A stretch of DNA of 60,000 bases from Liolophura sinensis (GCF_032854445.1 NC_088295.1:62851249-62911248); one strand, 5' to 3'; counted from the stretch's first letter, positions 1 through 13,799 are shown. The notes: generated by a model not told the origin, from the letters alone. Translations and numbers: made by a program.

Positions 1-3000
1 CCCAATTCTCTCTCCCAAGGGCTTAACAGAATGATAACAGCTTCTAAAACAGATCTGTGTTTATTCAGGTTAGAGTCGCATATCTACAGAAGAACTACGG
101 CCTTCAAAGAGCAAGAGTAGAGGCCATATATCTCTTTGGGGACAGGGGGGAGGCGGGAGAGGGGGCTAGCATACACCTGACAGGTTAGCTGTGGCTAGGA
201 TTAAAGGCCAGTCAATGAGTCACTATATCCTGTTGTTACAGATACCTCTGGTCCATTGTTAACTGATCACATCTATCTCAACACAGAAAGTTTACTTTGT
301 TAGAAAATACAGGACACAAGACGTACTACATGTAGCATGGCAAAGTTAGAAAGCATGAAAGTGTAGTACACATTGGCATAAAAAACCTTAGTGTGTTTTT
401 CCTAACTTATGGTAATAAAATGTTTACATGCTTATTGATACAGAAATGTGTTGAACTAATGTGTACAGTTACGGTAACTACAAATAGCTTTAGTAAATGT
501 AGTTTAACACTATTTTGGTTCTTACTTGGTGGTAACTGTTCTGATCATTTACACAAATGTGGACATGAAGAAGGAAAGTGAATGAATAAGCTGGTGCATG
601 ACACAAGGGGTAAGTCTGCAGTTAACCCACATTATCAAGAAGTTATGTTTTCTCACATGGCAGCTTTGTCCAGTACCAAACAGTTAGCCCATGCCAAAAT
701 GCTAATGGGTGCAGGGCAATCTCCTTGTCCTACTGGTTATTTCCAGGGAAAGACTACCATTTTATCTTTCCGTTTACATTAATTTACAAAGTAACAGGTT
801 ATTGCACTTGATTAATTAAAACTGAATAGAAAAAACAAGAAAGGAAGCATAGAGGCTGTAACACTATAAAAACATCGTAATGCTGCACTCACATACACGT
901 ACATATGTATATTTTATCACAATTATTACACTAACCAAGCACTGCTAACCTGGAATAAATCTCCAGGCAGATATAAACCCCTTAAAGGCGGCAATTTATG
1001 TTTGACGGGCTGAGACTGCAAAATGTCAACAAAACGACAGTGTGAAGGAGCAGCCGTGCAGGGTGCACTGGCAAGTCTGGGGCCCCGGACTATTTTGGAC
1101 AAGTGTAATCTGAGCTGACAACACAGAGGTATGAATCAGCCCGCCAGCCAAAAGGAGAGACTAAACCTCTAGGAAACTAGGACAGGCAGCCCAGACACTG
1201 AACTGCTGTGTACTATCACCTCATCTCTGCACCTCCAGCTGATAACCCTATTTAATTCACTACCAGGAATTATTCTGTACTTCTCTGTAAGCTTTTAATT
1301 CAGTTACATGTTGAACTTTTAAACATGAAATTTTGTTATCGTACGCAAGCTGCTTAAAAGTTTTTATGTCTACAATTTTAAATAAGACTTCACAGACTTA
1401 CATGTAACTGTGAATAAAACAGATGTTAACTTAATTCATTTCAAGTTTATTGCAATAGACTAGTTACAAAAACTATAATTATATCTCTGCTACTCAAACT
1501 TCACAGGAAAATAAACACCATAGCAGGAATGAAATATACTTGTACATATAGGTCATCTTGTAAAACGACAGATGGAAATCTCATCCCCCATATTTCAAGG
1601 AAAGATTGGATGCCGATAGCACATCATTGAAATTCTTGAGTATCTACATACATGTAAAGATAAGGTGCACATAGAACATGAATAACAGAATATAAACCAC
1701 TCAGAAAACACTGATCGGTAGCAATTTCTGAAGAGTGCAAGTCCTTTGCTTCACAAAATGGCTGTCTCTAGAACGTACATGTATCTCAATAGAGCCTGTA
1801 TGTGACAGTCAGCTTCAGTATGTACTGTAGGCTATTGTAGGTGATGGTTTTTAACATAATTATCAGGCTGGTAATTTTAATGTATATACTTGTAGCTACC
1901 CTAAAAGACCTAAAATTTCAACCAACAGAGCGCATCTTTGGAGACAAACAAATGTCATCAAATATTACGTTTGGAGTTGACAATGACAATTTCTTAGTAG
2001 GATACCATCGTACCTTTCAAACAAACCCGGTTTGTTTAAAATTGCATAGTGTACATATACCTTATGAGCGAACTTCGTCTTTCTGAACAAGAAAGTGAAC
2101 AGAAAGTCAAAAATTCACACGTACACTTTAGTTAATAGTACTGACCCTCTATTGACCAGTGCTTCTGATACAACAGATTCTCATGACCTAGTTCATAACA
2201 TCACAGGTACATGTCATATATACACCTGGGAAGAACCTGACTGACTGGATGGAAATTGGAGATAGAACAATCAGGACACCTGTCATAACAGCCGCGCGGT
2301 GGGGATACCGACAGGTGGGTGGACAGGTTTCTATCACCTGTCCATGGCGAGGCAGTGACCCTCATACAGGGCCTCTCACGCAGACATGCCTATCACTGAC
2401 CCTGAACAAAATCCCCAGGCGACCAGTGACCAGGATACACCTGGACAGTCAGCTGGATGTCCCTCTATTATCCCTCATTACAAACGCACAATAGGTAACA
2501 CTGGTCACCTGGGCTGAACCTGTACAGTATATCAGGACTGCTCAATCAAAACCTCCTCTATAATATCTCATTAGTTCATGTTTCCCAGCCTGTCTAGACC
2601 AGGGGTATTGAGGCTCAGGGCATTGTACAATGTGGTCAGTGATAACAAGGGGTTGTTATGGTGCTGGGTGAAAGGTCAGTTGCGTGGAGTGAACAGAGAG
2701 AGAAGAGCCCATGTGTAAATGTTTGTAAGAGTAGCTGTGTTATTAAGGGCAGACATTGTGCCAGTTCACTTGGCTATGTCTGGGACAAAGGCAGCTATGC
2801 TAACCATCGCAAAACTGCAGCCATCAGAATCCGAAGATGCCAGGCAGTAGAGAGGACTGCTGTAGTAAAAGGGGAACACAGTGGCAGTGCCCGTCCAAAA
2901 CACACGTGAAGAAATCGGTGAAGGCAGGTATCAAAGGGCAGGCAGCATTCCCGGGGCCTGGCCAGCAGTCTGCCCCCAGACCCCCGGCTCCAGACCATGT

Positions 3001-3106
3001 TCAGCAAACATTATTTTCTCAGCATCAAACGCATTCACCACACACCTGAGAGCAATAATAGGCCAGAGAAATGGACAGAGGATGAACATCTAGCTACCCT
3101 GTCTAC

Positions 3107-3600
3107 AGCCCTGCTAACATCACATCACCAAACATACAAAAGCCAATATATCTACCTCAGGTGCACCTCCCATGGCCCTGCTAACATCACATCATCAAAT
3201 ACACAAACATCAATATATCTACCTCATGTGCACCTCCCACAGCCCTGCTAACATCACATCACCAAACATACAAACACCAATATATCTACCTCAGGTGCAC
3301 CTCCCACAGCCCTGCTAATATCACATCAACAAACTTACAAACACCAATATATCTACCTCATGTGCACCTCCCACAGCCCTGCTAACATCACATTGCCAAA
3401 CATACAAACACCAATATATCTACCTCAGGTGCACCTCCCACAGCCCTGCTAATATCACATCAACAAACTTACAAACACCAATATATCTCCCTCTGGTGCA
3501 CCTCACACAGCCCTGCAAATATCTTAACAAACAACCACACACCTACATACACATGTACCTGATGTACACCTCCCATAGCCATGCTAACATCACATCAATG
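3107..3600. repeat. 67-bp tandem array, about 7 copies
   Basis: Exact 67-bp spacing of the word AGCCCTG (ends at 3180, 3247, 3314, 3381, 3448, 3515), with shared words CTACCTCAGGTGCACCTCCC and CTAACATCACATCA. The last copy is degenerate and slightly longer. Confidence 0.94.
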
Positions 3601-3738
3601 AACATATTTAATGCCATAACTTCACCTTCACTAATACACCTTTATGTTCAATCTGTGTGTGTGATGTACAACTGCTTTCATCCTCCTGACACTTGCATGT
3701 TCCATACATTTACAACATGTACACTGTACAATACAGTT

Positions 3739-4150
3739 TCAGCTACAATGTATTTGTACGTTTACATTGCCCTTGCTGCTTTCAGCTATCTGTACATTTA
3801 CAATGCCAAAGTTGCAAAATTCGGCTACCTGTATATTTACAATGAACTTGCAGCATTCAGCTACCTGTACATTTACAATGCCAAAGTTGCAAAATTCAGC
3901 TACCTGTATATTTACATTGCCCTTGCTGCATTCAGCTATCTGTACATTTACAATGCCAAAGTTGCAAAATTCAGGTACCTGGATATTTACAATGCACTTG
4001 CAGCATTCAGCTACCTGTACATTTACAATGCTCTTCCAACATTCATCTACCTGTACATATAAAATGCCCTTGCAAAATTCAGGCAGATGTACATTTACAA
4101 TGTCCAAGGTTGCAACATTCAGCTACATGTTTATTTACGCAGCACTTCCA
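3739..4150. repeat. Alternating 36/39-bp tandem array
   Basis: Units begin TTCAGCTACCTGTACATTTA and alternate between a 39-bp form (with CCAAAGTTGCAAAA) and a 36-bp form (with CTTGCAGCA). All unit lengths are multiples of three, which explains overlapping open frames of up to 188 codons in two plus frames and 122 on minus. Confidence 0.93.
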
Positions 4151-5827
4151 ACATTCATTCTTTCATCATACTGTGCAATTAAAACACTTAGTTACATGTA
4201 TCTTACAATGTGCAGTTCAGCAAATCTGTGGACATTTCACTGTTTTTGCCATATAAGTGCACATAAACGTGCTTTGCATATGCAACCAAATACGTGCAGT
4301 CTTGTCATGTGGTGGTTTGTATGTCCAAATTAGTGTTTTACATACATTTGTAAAAAAAGAAAAAAAAAAAAAGTCAGCCAATTGGATTTGTTATAATTAT
4401 GATTATGAAAGGGTATAGCTGCAGGGCTAGAGATGTAATGAAGGTCAGCAAAAGCAATCCAGTACTGCTCCTGGCTCTGGCCTGTAAACACGGCCTGTAA
4501 TCACAGCCAATCATGATACAAATCATCAGCACATGGCCAAGGGTTGTCATACCCTCAGGTGAAACCAAAAGCCTTCTTTTTTGAAGGGGAGGGGACTTTA
4601 CATCTTTTTTCTCTCTGTTTCCCAGTTCAGGGCTCCTGCTTTGCTAAACTCTGCTGCAAACACCAAAGTTTACCTGAGAGGGAAACCCCCTAAAAAACTA
4701 TTGGGTTTCGACAAACAAAAGCTGTGCAGGCAGCTGGAAACTGCTTTTGATGTAGCTGTAACTAAACATTTGTTTTTGCTGTGGTTCAATACTACATAGT
4801 TCTTAGGAGGCCATTGTTGACTTAATTCTGTATTATCAAAAACTGTATTATTTTCTCATCAAATACTGATATAATACTCGAAATACACCAAGCAGTGGAG
4901 AGCTCAGGTAGGGAACAGGGTCGGCAATTCATTCTCTTAAAAACAATGTACCCAGACATCCACCAAATAATGCCCATTACAGAGTCTGGCTGATCACTCG
5001 ACAGGTCAGATGTGAAGCCATGAAAAACATGGTATTCAACAGAAATGGCAAAATAAAGAAAACTGGTACTTAATCAAGTATCTGGCCAGTTCTACTTGTA
5101 CGTTTGAAAAATTTCCGGATTTTATAAATTATATCTATATTATGGAATACAGTACCTATTCATACATGTTTAATATGTACAAGTAGTTTAACACAAGACA
5201 TCTGAATTTGAAAAAATTATCTTTCAGCCCCCTCCCCCTCCAAAAAAAGAAAAAACGAAAGTCATCAATAGTATCTCACTCATGACATTACATGTGGTAA
5301 AACTTGTCTATATATACTATAATTTTCTCTGTTTACATCCAAACTGCTTTGAAATCAGGTCATGGGCTAGAAATCAGAAAGTGCACCATACAAGTTGCAA
5401 CAATTTTCCACTGTAGTACCCAAGCCCTGGACAGTAAAGCCCATTTAGCTCAGATATTTTGTCAAGGATCTTCAATAAACTGAAGTCCTGATAACCAAGA
5501 GGCACTGTAGAGAATGAGTAAAACCTCCCAGAAAGAGTCTCCTCCTTTGAAAGGGTGGCCACAATTGGCCCTGTTGTACAGCTGGTTTATCTCAGTACTG
5601 GATAAGGCAGGGTATGGGTGGGTGTAGAAAGAACAATACAGAGGGGTTTTGGGAAGGTCTTTTCCATTCACCACCACTCAAATGGTATTCTTAACCAAGT
5701 GTTAAATTCACTGACACATGAACAAAGGCTTTATGGCATATTGACAGCCCAGTATCTTGCTAAAGTATAGTGTATTAAAGCCACTCACTCTACTCTTGAT
5801 CTAGCAGAAATCCAAGCCTTTTTATTT

Positions 5828-5844
5828 GGGGGGGGGGGGGGGGG
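5828..5844. repeat. Poly-G run
   Basis: Seventeen consecutive G after TTTATTT; a site prone to slippage and sequencing error. Confidence 0.95.
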
Positions 5845-6834
5845 TGAATGAACCATATGCACAGTTTATGGTGTACTATTAAAGCCCTTCACACAAGTAG
5901 AAGAGCTTGTATGGTATAAACATGGCATAAATGCTTGAATATTATGAGTGCAGCATAACATTACAAGTATCCCCTTAGTGCGCTGCATCCTTCTTAAAGC
6001 CAGGCCATGCTAGTTATAGAGCTAAAATGTTTGTGACTTTTCATTAATGGAGAAGTGAGTAACCTGTTCTGGATGAAGGATTCTATAAAAACAAACAGGC
6101 AAAAGCCATCATGTTGAGAGAACCAGGCTGACCCAGGGCTACAACTGTACAAACATCCCATATCAGCAGGTTATAACATCACACTGATTGGCTGTATAAT
6201 GCCAAGGAAGTAACAGACCCAATACATGTGGAACTAATTGCGAGAGGCACAGAAAATGAGCAGGGGTCAAAGGAAAATGCAACTGCTTGCCTAAAAGCAG
6301 AAATATTAAGAGATCTTGAGCTCGTACATGTAGGCACTCAGGGTGAGCAGGGGTACTGACACCCGCATCGTGTTACAACACTCTGTGCACAGGTACCAAA
6401 TGGTTAACATCCTAAAGTTACTACCTCAATGCTCATGCTGAAACAAAGACTCCATTATGGGAAATTTCTCCAAGGAGTTACTGTATTTGCTCTTAAACGT
6501 TGAATGAAAAAATGCTTTCTAGAGGCAAATGAAGGTCACACAATATTACCTTTAAAGTTAAAACATTTTTAAAGAAAAGTTTTTTAAAGAAAAATATTTT
6601 TCGAGTTGGATATTATTCCACCTTCCAAACTAAAAAATCTTTCTGAGTTAAACAGAGCACTGGGAATCAGGCTAAATGACTATCTTACTCACAGTCTTTT
6701 GATCAAGTAAACCCTGACCAAATTTTAAGGTTATTTTCACACAGGTAAAGTGAATAATCTGATAAACAATCTGAATAATCTGAGAAAGTGGTGAGGCTAT
6801 ACACATGTGTATTGATCACTTTCCACCACTGAAT

Positions 6835-7027
6835 TTATGTATTTATTTGATTTGTGATGGCCACACTCAAGAATATTTCACTTATATGATAGCGGTCAGC
6901 ATTAAGGTGGGACAAAACCATTCAGAGCCCAGGGGAAACCCACGACCATCCACAGGTTGCCGCCAGACCTTCCCACGTACCCCTGGAGAGAAAGCCAGTA
7001 TGAGCTGGCCTTGAACCCACAGCGACC
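6835..7027 (-). mobile_element. Family-A SINE, 5'-truncated, in TEAD intron
   Basis: ATTTATTTGA tail, CTCAAGAATATTTCACTTAT, AACCCACGACCATCCACAGG and AGCTGGCCTTGAACCCACAG are present. The tRNA-like head stops just after the box-B-like word. Confidence 0.9.
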
Positions 7028-7385
7028 CACTGTGTAAATTGTATGTGTTCCAGAACATGTAGATAGCTAAGGTCATGAATTTGTCGTCGGAAGTTTCAAA
7101 ATGTGGTAAAGTGTTGGTAAAGTGTACTATATTTGACATTATGCCGATATAATTATCATGAATTTAAACTCCTCCTCCCCACTTTGTATTGTACAAGGCA
7201 ATCTGTGTCAAACACCAGATTTCGTGCCCATTATCCGAAAAAAAAAAAAAAAAAAGAAGTCGTGCACCACATGCGCAAAAACGGATGTCAATTGCACATG
7301 TTTAGCCAAGGGTGAGCAACATTCTCATAAAGCAGTCAAAAGAGTGTGTTGACAGCTAGGACAGAACAATGGAAATGGATCATAC

Positions 7386-7590
7386 CATACATTTTTCCTT
7401 CATCTGATAAAATAATTTTCCTGCGGCCACATGGTGGGTATATGGCCAGAGCTTCCTGAAAACTCTGCTCTATGTCAGGGCTCCACACCCCCTCCGCATC
7501 AGTGAGGTCATCTTTGTTACTGTCCAGGTCATCATCTCCTGTGCTAGGCGGGCCGTTGTTGTTCTCTGAGCTGTTCCACGTGGAGGACAT
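7386..7590 (-). CDS. TEAD: TEAD/scalloped transcription factor, first coding exon
   Basis: This exon encodes 68 codons plus one base. It starts [17 protein letters not shown], followed by an acidic stretch ([13 protein letters not shown]) and then the start of the TEA DNA-binding domain: [19 protein letters not shown] at about residues 31-49, then [19 protein letters not shown] up to residue 68. These residues are near-invariant in TEAD1-4 and Drosophila Scalloped. TEAD proteins bind M-CAT (CATTCC) sites in the nucleus and recruit YAP/TAZ/Yorkie. The ATG at 7590 is preceded in frame by TGA at 7600-7602 within the same exon, so it is the start codon; it has A at -3. The exon ends in ATG TAT G followed by GTATGA, a phase-1 donor inside the KMYG codons. 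The rest of the TEA domain (expected to begin RNELIARYIK) and the YAP-binding domain were not found to the left and should lie beyond position 1. Read-through past the donor quickly loses family similarity. Confidence 0.96.
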
Positions 7591-7640
7591 CCTTCCTCCT
7601 CAACACCTACAACAACAACATAATATTAGTCAAGTCAGCT
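7591..7640 (-). other. TEAD: TEAD exon 5' UTR part and 3' splice site
   Basis: On the minus strand the sequence TGTTGTTGTTGTAG ends at 7607, giving a 3' splice site. It is preceded by TTGACTAAT, a good branch-point match, about 25 bases upstream. The exon would then begin at 7606 with 16 untranslated bases (GTGTTGAGGAGGAAGG) before the ATG. The tract is T-rich but interrupted by G, so the exact acceptor is probable, not certain. Confidence 0.7.
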
Positions 7641-9161
7641 ATTTCACACCAAGCACAGCTGATGTCTTAGCAAGCTAGGGGACAAATGCTCTTGAACAAA
7701 GCTTCATTTTTAAAGGAATTATACTGTACCTTTCCACAATCCCTAATCCTCTCCAATCCTTCTGATATAACATGTACATTTCATATTCTCACAAGAATAT
7801 ATCTGGGATATTATGTAACGTGAACAAGTTTTACAGCTTTACTCAGCTTTATCTGGTTAGTTTTAGCGGAACAAATGCTACAAATTATTTCAACTAATAT
7901 GAATTTTACATCAATATGCATATGATATAGATATTCATGTAGTCAAGCCTTCCTCTGTGGTATCATTGGTTTACCAACACATGGAGTAGCCCATAACACT
8001 ATTTTATAACCCAACCATACGGCATATATCTGGCAATACATACATGTATACTGTACTGTATATTCCCAACATTCTGATACAAGAGCTTGTCAGTGACATG
8101 CACACAGTAAAGTGACATAACCCTGAAGTATTAATGTTAAGTGATGCATCCTGAACTATTGACATTGACCGGCTCTTGCTGGCAGTGTGGCCTAATGAGC
8201 GGACACTAGAAACCACAAACTCTGAACCACTGAGGTTATGTATGAATCCTGCTGGACTACCTATACAGCTGGGGGAGTCAGGAAGTTTATCAGGTTTAAT
8301 GTCCTTGATGAGGTACATGCATATGTGTAATGGCTTTTCAAGGCCTGCAGTTTTCTCAACCCACAAAACTGACCTCCCTGGGATCAAGTGAAATACATGT
8401 ACATCTAGTCACTACTACCAGCGAGCACAACACAGATTAACACACACTCATGGATTCAGCTCTGGCAAGATCCATATGTCTAGCGATGCCTTACTTGCTG
8501 CTTTTAATCTAACTTTACATCTATCCACATCCATCAGCATGCTGCACGTGTCTAAAGAGAATACGATTTACTTATACGAAGCAGATTTAATGACCTACAC
8601 ATACATGTATAGATCTATTCAAGGTAGGTAAGATGAACCCATCAGCAGAACATGAGTCCGTTTATTATCTACTAAACATATAATCAAATGTTTGTGTACA
8701 TAAACTTCATTCCTAGATTATTAAACGAGTAACTCAAAATGTTACATTGAAAAACATAGGACAGTTATTGCTCTGAAACCCCAGAACTGTATGAAGCCAT
8801 CTTCCAGAAGTGTGGGAAGTTTGAAATGAAGACAGAGTAGCGATTAGACACGGCAGAACATGATCTGGGTGTGAATATTTTCGTGTGGGACCTTTTGATA
8901 CTGAAAGAGGCGTTCGCCCACATTCTCTTATCTCTGCTCTAATGGGGACAGAGACTGCCTATGTCACTGAGCGCTTGTGTCAGCCAGAGGACTACATATC
9001 TGGATAGGCCACATGTTGCTGTAGGAGACCAATATAAACAATCTATCAATGTCACTTACACATCCAGTCAACCTGTGACTTCAAAACTTGGGTCAGTCCC
9101 TCCACCAAGCAGCGAGACCCAAACCTTTATCATGATCAGTCTGGTTAAGATTGTCTGACAC

Positions 9162-9191
9162 TGGGAGGGGCTGGGTGAAGTGGGGTGGGGG
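9162..9191 (+). other. Candidate G-quadruplex
   Basis: GGGAGGGGCTGGGTGAAGTG then GGGTGGGGG has at least four G runs with loops of one to seven bases. Confidence 0.55.
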
Positions 9192-12123
9192 TGAATACAT
9201 GAATAATTATAGCCCCTCTCTCACCCCTGTTTCTATGCTCAAAGCAAATCAATGTAGGTTTCTTTTGGACACAAACTCAAAACCTATTAACAGAATTACA
9301 TGCACCATACATGTGATGATGAACACATCAGAAATTGTTTCAGTACTATCAATGCATGTTAATCTCAACATGCATTAATCTCAGTGATCTCGGCATACAA
9401 GTACAGCTTGCTACATGCAGTTTTGACAGCTACTCAGACTATTCGTGGAAACTTTTTGTGTACTATACCAATATTTGAACTAACAGTTTCAGTACATACA
9501 CACCTACAGCACCAGTGTTCTGGCATATCCTGAGCATACATGTACATTAATTACGCATGCAAGAGGCAGAACTACATGTTCATGAAGCTTCTCCCTCTAG
9601 TTATTTTTATTTAACAATGTTTAACACTCCAAATTACAAATACAATTCCTGCCAATCCTGTTGGACATAAACAAAAACAAAACAAAACTGTTTTTAACTT
9701 GACTTGAATTTTAACTTGTCTGTTTTAATTTATGCCAAATGCCTCAGTCCTGAAATGGTGGGGCCAAGGTCAATACCAACTGTTTATCAATGGACATCAC
9801 TAGGCCAGCTACCAAACACTGAGAAAATCAAGTGCTACCATCAGTAATCAGTGAGTATAAACCTCATCATGTACGGCTTGGAAGTACGTGTACTCAAGGT
9901 TTTATAGGTTGCTCAATGGTACATATACCTGTACATCCATCACATAAGGAGATAGGGTACAATGCAGTGGCATCTTCACCCTGCCCCTTTTTTTCTTAAG
10001 CAATGTTCCTTTGCACCCTGTGCCTTTTGATCTCCAAATAGGGGTTTGGTACATGAGCATGAACATACAGTATATACATCATATGTACCTGTCAGGAGCA
10101 TGGTCTTAATTCAATGTGAACTTGACTGAAACCATTATTCTGTTTAAATCCTCCTCATATATGAGAATCTAGTTGTACATGCAGGTAGGTACCTGAGACT
10201 GAGGATTAATATGCTAAGAGTGGGGAAGAGGAAATGGGACCGGTTTGGGGATGTGGTGCCAACACCAGAGGAAGACAAAGCTTTACATACAGATTTAATC
10301 CAGGGTAATTGTCAGGAGACTAGGTAAACGCCATGACCTGCTGTAGGATACACAGAAAATTCGTTTGAGCTATTTGATATGTGTGTCAATTTAATGTAAG
10401 CTTGCATATGTTATCTGAGGGGGTCATCACCTCTCTGAGAATTGCATGCACCTCAGGCTCATTAAAACATCAGTTCTCATTTCTCTAATGTTATCTGATG
10501 AAACAAGAGCTTGCGACTACGGCGACAACAGACGCACCAAGGCAGAAAAGTTAATCACATTCAAATTATTGGAGAGAAAACAAGTTTTATTGTGACAGAG
10601 TCTCATTGTTCCGGCCGGTGACAAGGTAGAGAGCGTGATGAAATGAGAGGCACAAGGAGTGCACACAACAATGTCCGAGTAATCGCTCGACTTGTCCCCA
10701 TTAGCACGCCACCACCAGAAAATAGCACAGACAACCTGATTGTTGTCCGTTTGTTCTTTTAAACGCCAGCAATGACCATAAGCTCATGGCTAAAAACAGC
10801 AAGGTTAAAAATACCTCAGTCTGCCCATTCCACACACACTAATCCAGGCCCTGCTCTAGTATTAAGTGTATTTACATAGCATGTGGTGTTGACAAACCTG
10901 CCCAAAAACCTGGCCCTCATCTATCTATGGGATTATATACAGGCAAAATAAGGAAAAGCCTGTATCGCATACAAACACATGAAGTCTGGGTCAGTGTAGC
11001 TTAATTCATGGATTAATTCTATAGCTGGATAAACTTTCTCTGGATTACCTTCCTATCACTGTGAAGAAGAGAAACAGACTGAGAGCATATGCAAATATAA
11101 TAATTGAGCTGACATGTAAATGTAGGTAAATAAACTAATCTGCTTTTGCAAGCTCTGGTGTCATTAGGAGAAGGGGGTACAATGTACTTTAACAACATTT
11201 AAATTACATGTACCTACTCAGTTTTCATTTCCACTTCATTAAACTCAAGAGGTGGCAAAGAAATTACAACTGCTTATATTGATCACTTCTTTCTTTAACC
11301 ATTTATAAATATTACTCATCTATATTTACCCAGATATGAACTCACTGAAGTGCATTTAACTCTGTTCAAACATACTTAGTCACAATTCTGTGTGTCTTGA
11401 ATCAAAACCTGCGTAACCATCAAATACTACCAACTTGTTATAATGTTCATGCCTAGCAATTTAATCAAAAATGCATGTGATTATATAGCTCAGAGCAAAA
11501 AAAAAAAACTGATAAGATATAATTAAGTGGATGTAACCTAATAACTAACTGCTTACAAAACATTATTTCTTAAACATATTCACCACAAAATGTTAGTTTT
11601 GGTTTTTAAATGCACTTACTCGGCCTTATAAATAGTTGATGCAAGAGCATCTATTGCACATACAACTATGGCTCAAGAGGCAATTAGTATCATAAATTGT
11701 TAAACAAAAAAAAAATTAAATGGTTATGATTCATTTTATGATCTACACTGCTTTTTTTAATCCTGTTAACCTATAAAAATGCCAATGTACATTTAATTTA
11801 AAATGACTTCTCAAAAAAGCACAGGTGTAACTCCCAGGTGATGTCAGTTCAGAACATATTTACTTTTAACTCAAAGAAAGGAGTGTGGGGAGAAGAGGGT
11901 GGGGTAGACTGTCATTGCATTTACGGTGTGAGTTTTTTCTCGCCCCTTACAAAGATAATATCCCTGAGTCTCAATAGGGCATACCTTTTCTACAGGAAAT
12001 AGCTGAAAAAATAAAAAAAGGTGATGTGTGCCTTGTGCAAAAGGTGCTTTCAAAGTCTTACCAAAAAAAAAATGTTGTCACACTGTGCATGTGGTTTGTA
12101 AGTATGTGCACTGGGAATGAATT

Positions 12124-12148
12124 GGGAGGGGGGTGGGTGGGGGTGGGG
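12124..12148 (+). other. Candidate G-quadruplex
   Basis: Runs of at least three G separated by single A or T (GGGAGGGGGGTGGGTGGGGG and on) meet the canonical four-run pattern with very short loops. Confidence 0.7.
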
Positions 12149-13799
12149 ATCTGACCATGAGAATTGCTGTTTACATCATATTTGACACCTATGCAGTTTG
12201 ATATGCATGCCAGAATGACATGTTACAATGACATAGTGCGAGCATTCGCAGAATCACTGACACTATTATACCAATAAGTTAATATGTTTCCAGTTCGAAT
12301 CCTCAATTCCCATGCATCACTGTGGAGCCTTGTGAGAATTTGTCCAACAAGTGGACCTGTGCCACGTAAAAGGGCAGGAAAATCAACATAACTGAACTGG
12401 ACAATTGTGATTTGTTTGTAAACAAACATAGTTAGGTGCGCTTTCATAAAACGTCATGTATCAAATTTCCGTAAGTTTTCTTGTAAATGACGTTGCTTTA
12501 TGATACAATAACCTTATATACATCTTTTGCAAGCAAAGGTACAAGAAATATGACCTACGAAGTTTTGTGAATGTGGCCCGTGGGGTACATAGAGTTCTCA
12601 AGTTACCTTAAAACTTTTGCACCTACTGCATACATGGAAGGAAAGATTGGAAAGTAATTCTTATCATTTCAAATACTTCATGGATGCATAAGAGTGTTTC
12701 CCCAACTTAAATATTTCACTATTATCTGAATTATTATGAAAAAGTTATTAAAAACTATTATTAAAAGTGAATTGTGCCCAAAATAATCTCACAATATGCC
12801 AAACTGCAGTTTGACAAACAGCGAGTTTGAAGGTCACTGAAATAAACAGGTACAATTACATAACCAAAATCTTAACAAATATGAAAGCCTACATGTATAC
12901 TGCTGTTTAAAAATAATGATGCATAGATCTATGATCTGTACCTACATTTAGGGTAATCCAGTGTTGCCTCTGATCTCTAGTACATGCACATCTGCAACAA
13001 CAGAAAGTCTTTGTTCTTTCAAAGTATTAGGAATTGATGTGCACTTTTAGACTACTTCTACAAACTGTTGATGCGTGGTGATTACCTGCACAAAAAAATC
13101 TCCTGATGATAGCTTAACTTTTCCAAAAGACTTAAATGCGAAATTGTAAACCTCAAAACAAACCCCAATGGTAAATATTCCTTTTTCTTACTGCATGTGC
13201 ATGTTAAATAGGTATATACATGTGTGCAAGTACCTGAATGTACACACAGTTAAGTGTTTATAAACTGTACAGATTAACTGGAAACTCAGACAAAAGACTT
13301 CAAGCCCTCAGGCATTTGGCAAACTCCACAAAGACATTGGATGATTCATTTCCATTGCTCTTACTTTAAAATAATCAATTCATTGGATGTGCAGGGAAAG
13401 TTGACCGGGTCACATGCAACAACAGTAAAATTAGCTTGAAGGAGCATTCACAACCTGGACTATCTTTTTAATCAGTTTTGTGTCAGCAAATATTCATGTA
13501 CATGTATACACAAACCTGTTCTGTACAACAAGGCTGTAGGTATGTATATACTAGCTGTTCAGAGACTGGTACACAGACTTTCTCTGGGCACAAACAACTT
13601 CATGTAGTCATTACAGCATGTATTTCACAAAAAACATTACCTGACTTTTCAGGTAGAACAGTTTGTAACCAATTATAATTCAATCATAACAAATTCACCA
13701 ATTCAAAATGAACTCTCCACACTTTTGTTTCAAAAAAAAAAAAAAAAATGGGCATTTTCTTATTATACATGTATGCCATATTGCCTCTCTATCGGTATC

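Larger units (their letters stand above)
1..7385 (-). other. TEAD: TEAD intron (runs off left edge)
   Basis: This is the intron after the first coding exon. I searched it for the next TEA-domain exon and saw none. It contains a 67-bp tandem array (3107-3600), a 36/39-bp array (3739-4150), a poly-G run of about 17 (5828-5844), a SINE copy (6835-7027) and a poly-A run near 7240. GC-richer unique blocks at about 990-1260 and 2230-2650 could hold intronic regulatory elements, but nothing specific is recognised. The remaining stretches (1-990, 1260-2230, 4180-5820, 5850-6830) show no gene. Confidence 0.8.

Noticed and set aside
3496-4333. Two 188-codon plus frames and a 122-codon minus frame
   Set aside because: All derive from a tandem array with unit lengths divisible by three; no family similarity.
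1-7385. Second TEA-domain exon of TEAD (RNELIARYIK onward)
   Set aside because: No reading frame on minus with that sequence was seen; it is assumed to lie beyond the left edge.
8004-8387. 127-codon minus frame in the TEAD intron
   Set aside because: No recognisable domain, lies within an intron, and length is within chance expectation for a 60-kb window.
12223-12447. CAGTTCGAATCCTC as box B of a tRNA or SINE
   Set aside because: No matching box A at a suitable distance and no SINE body or tail nearby.
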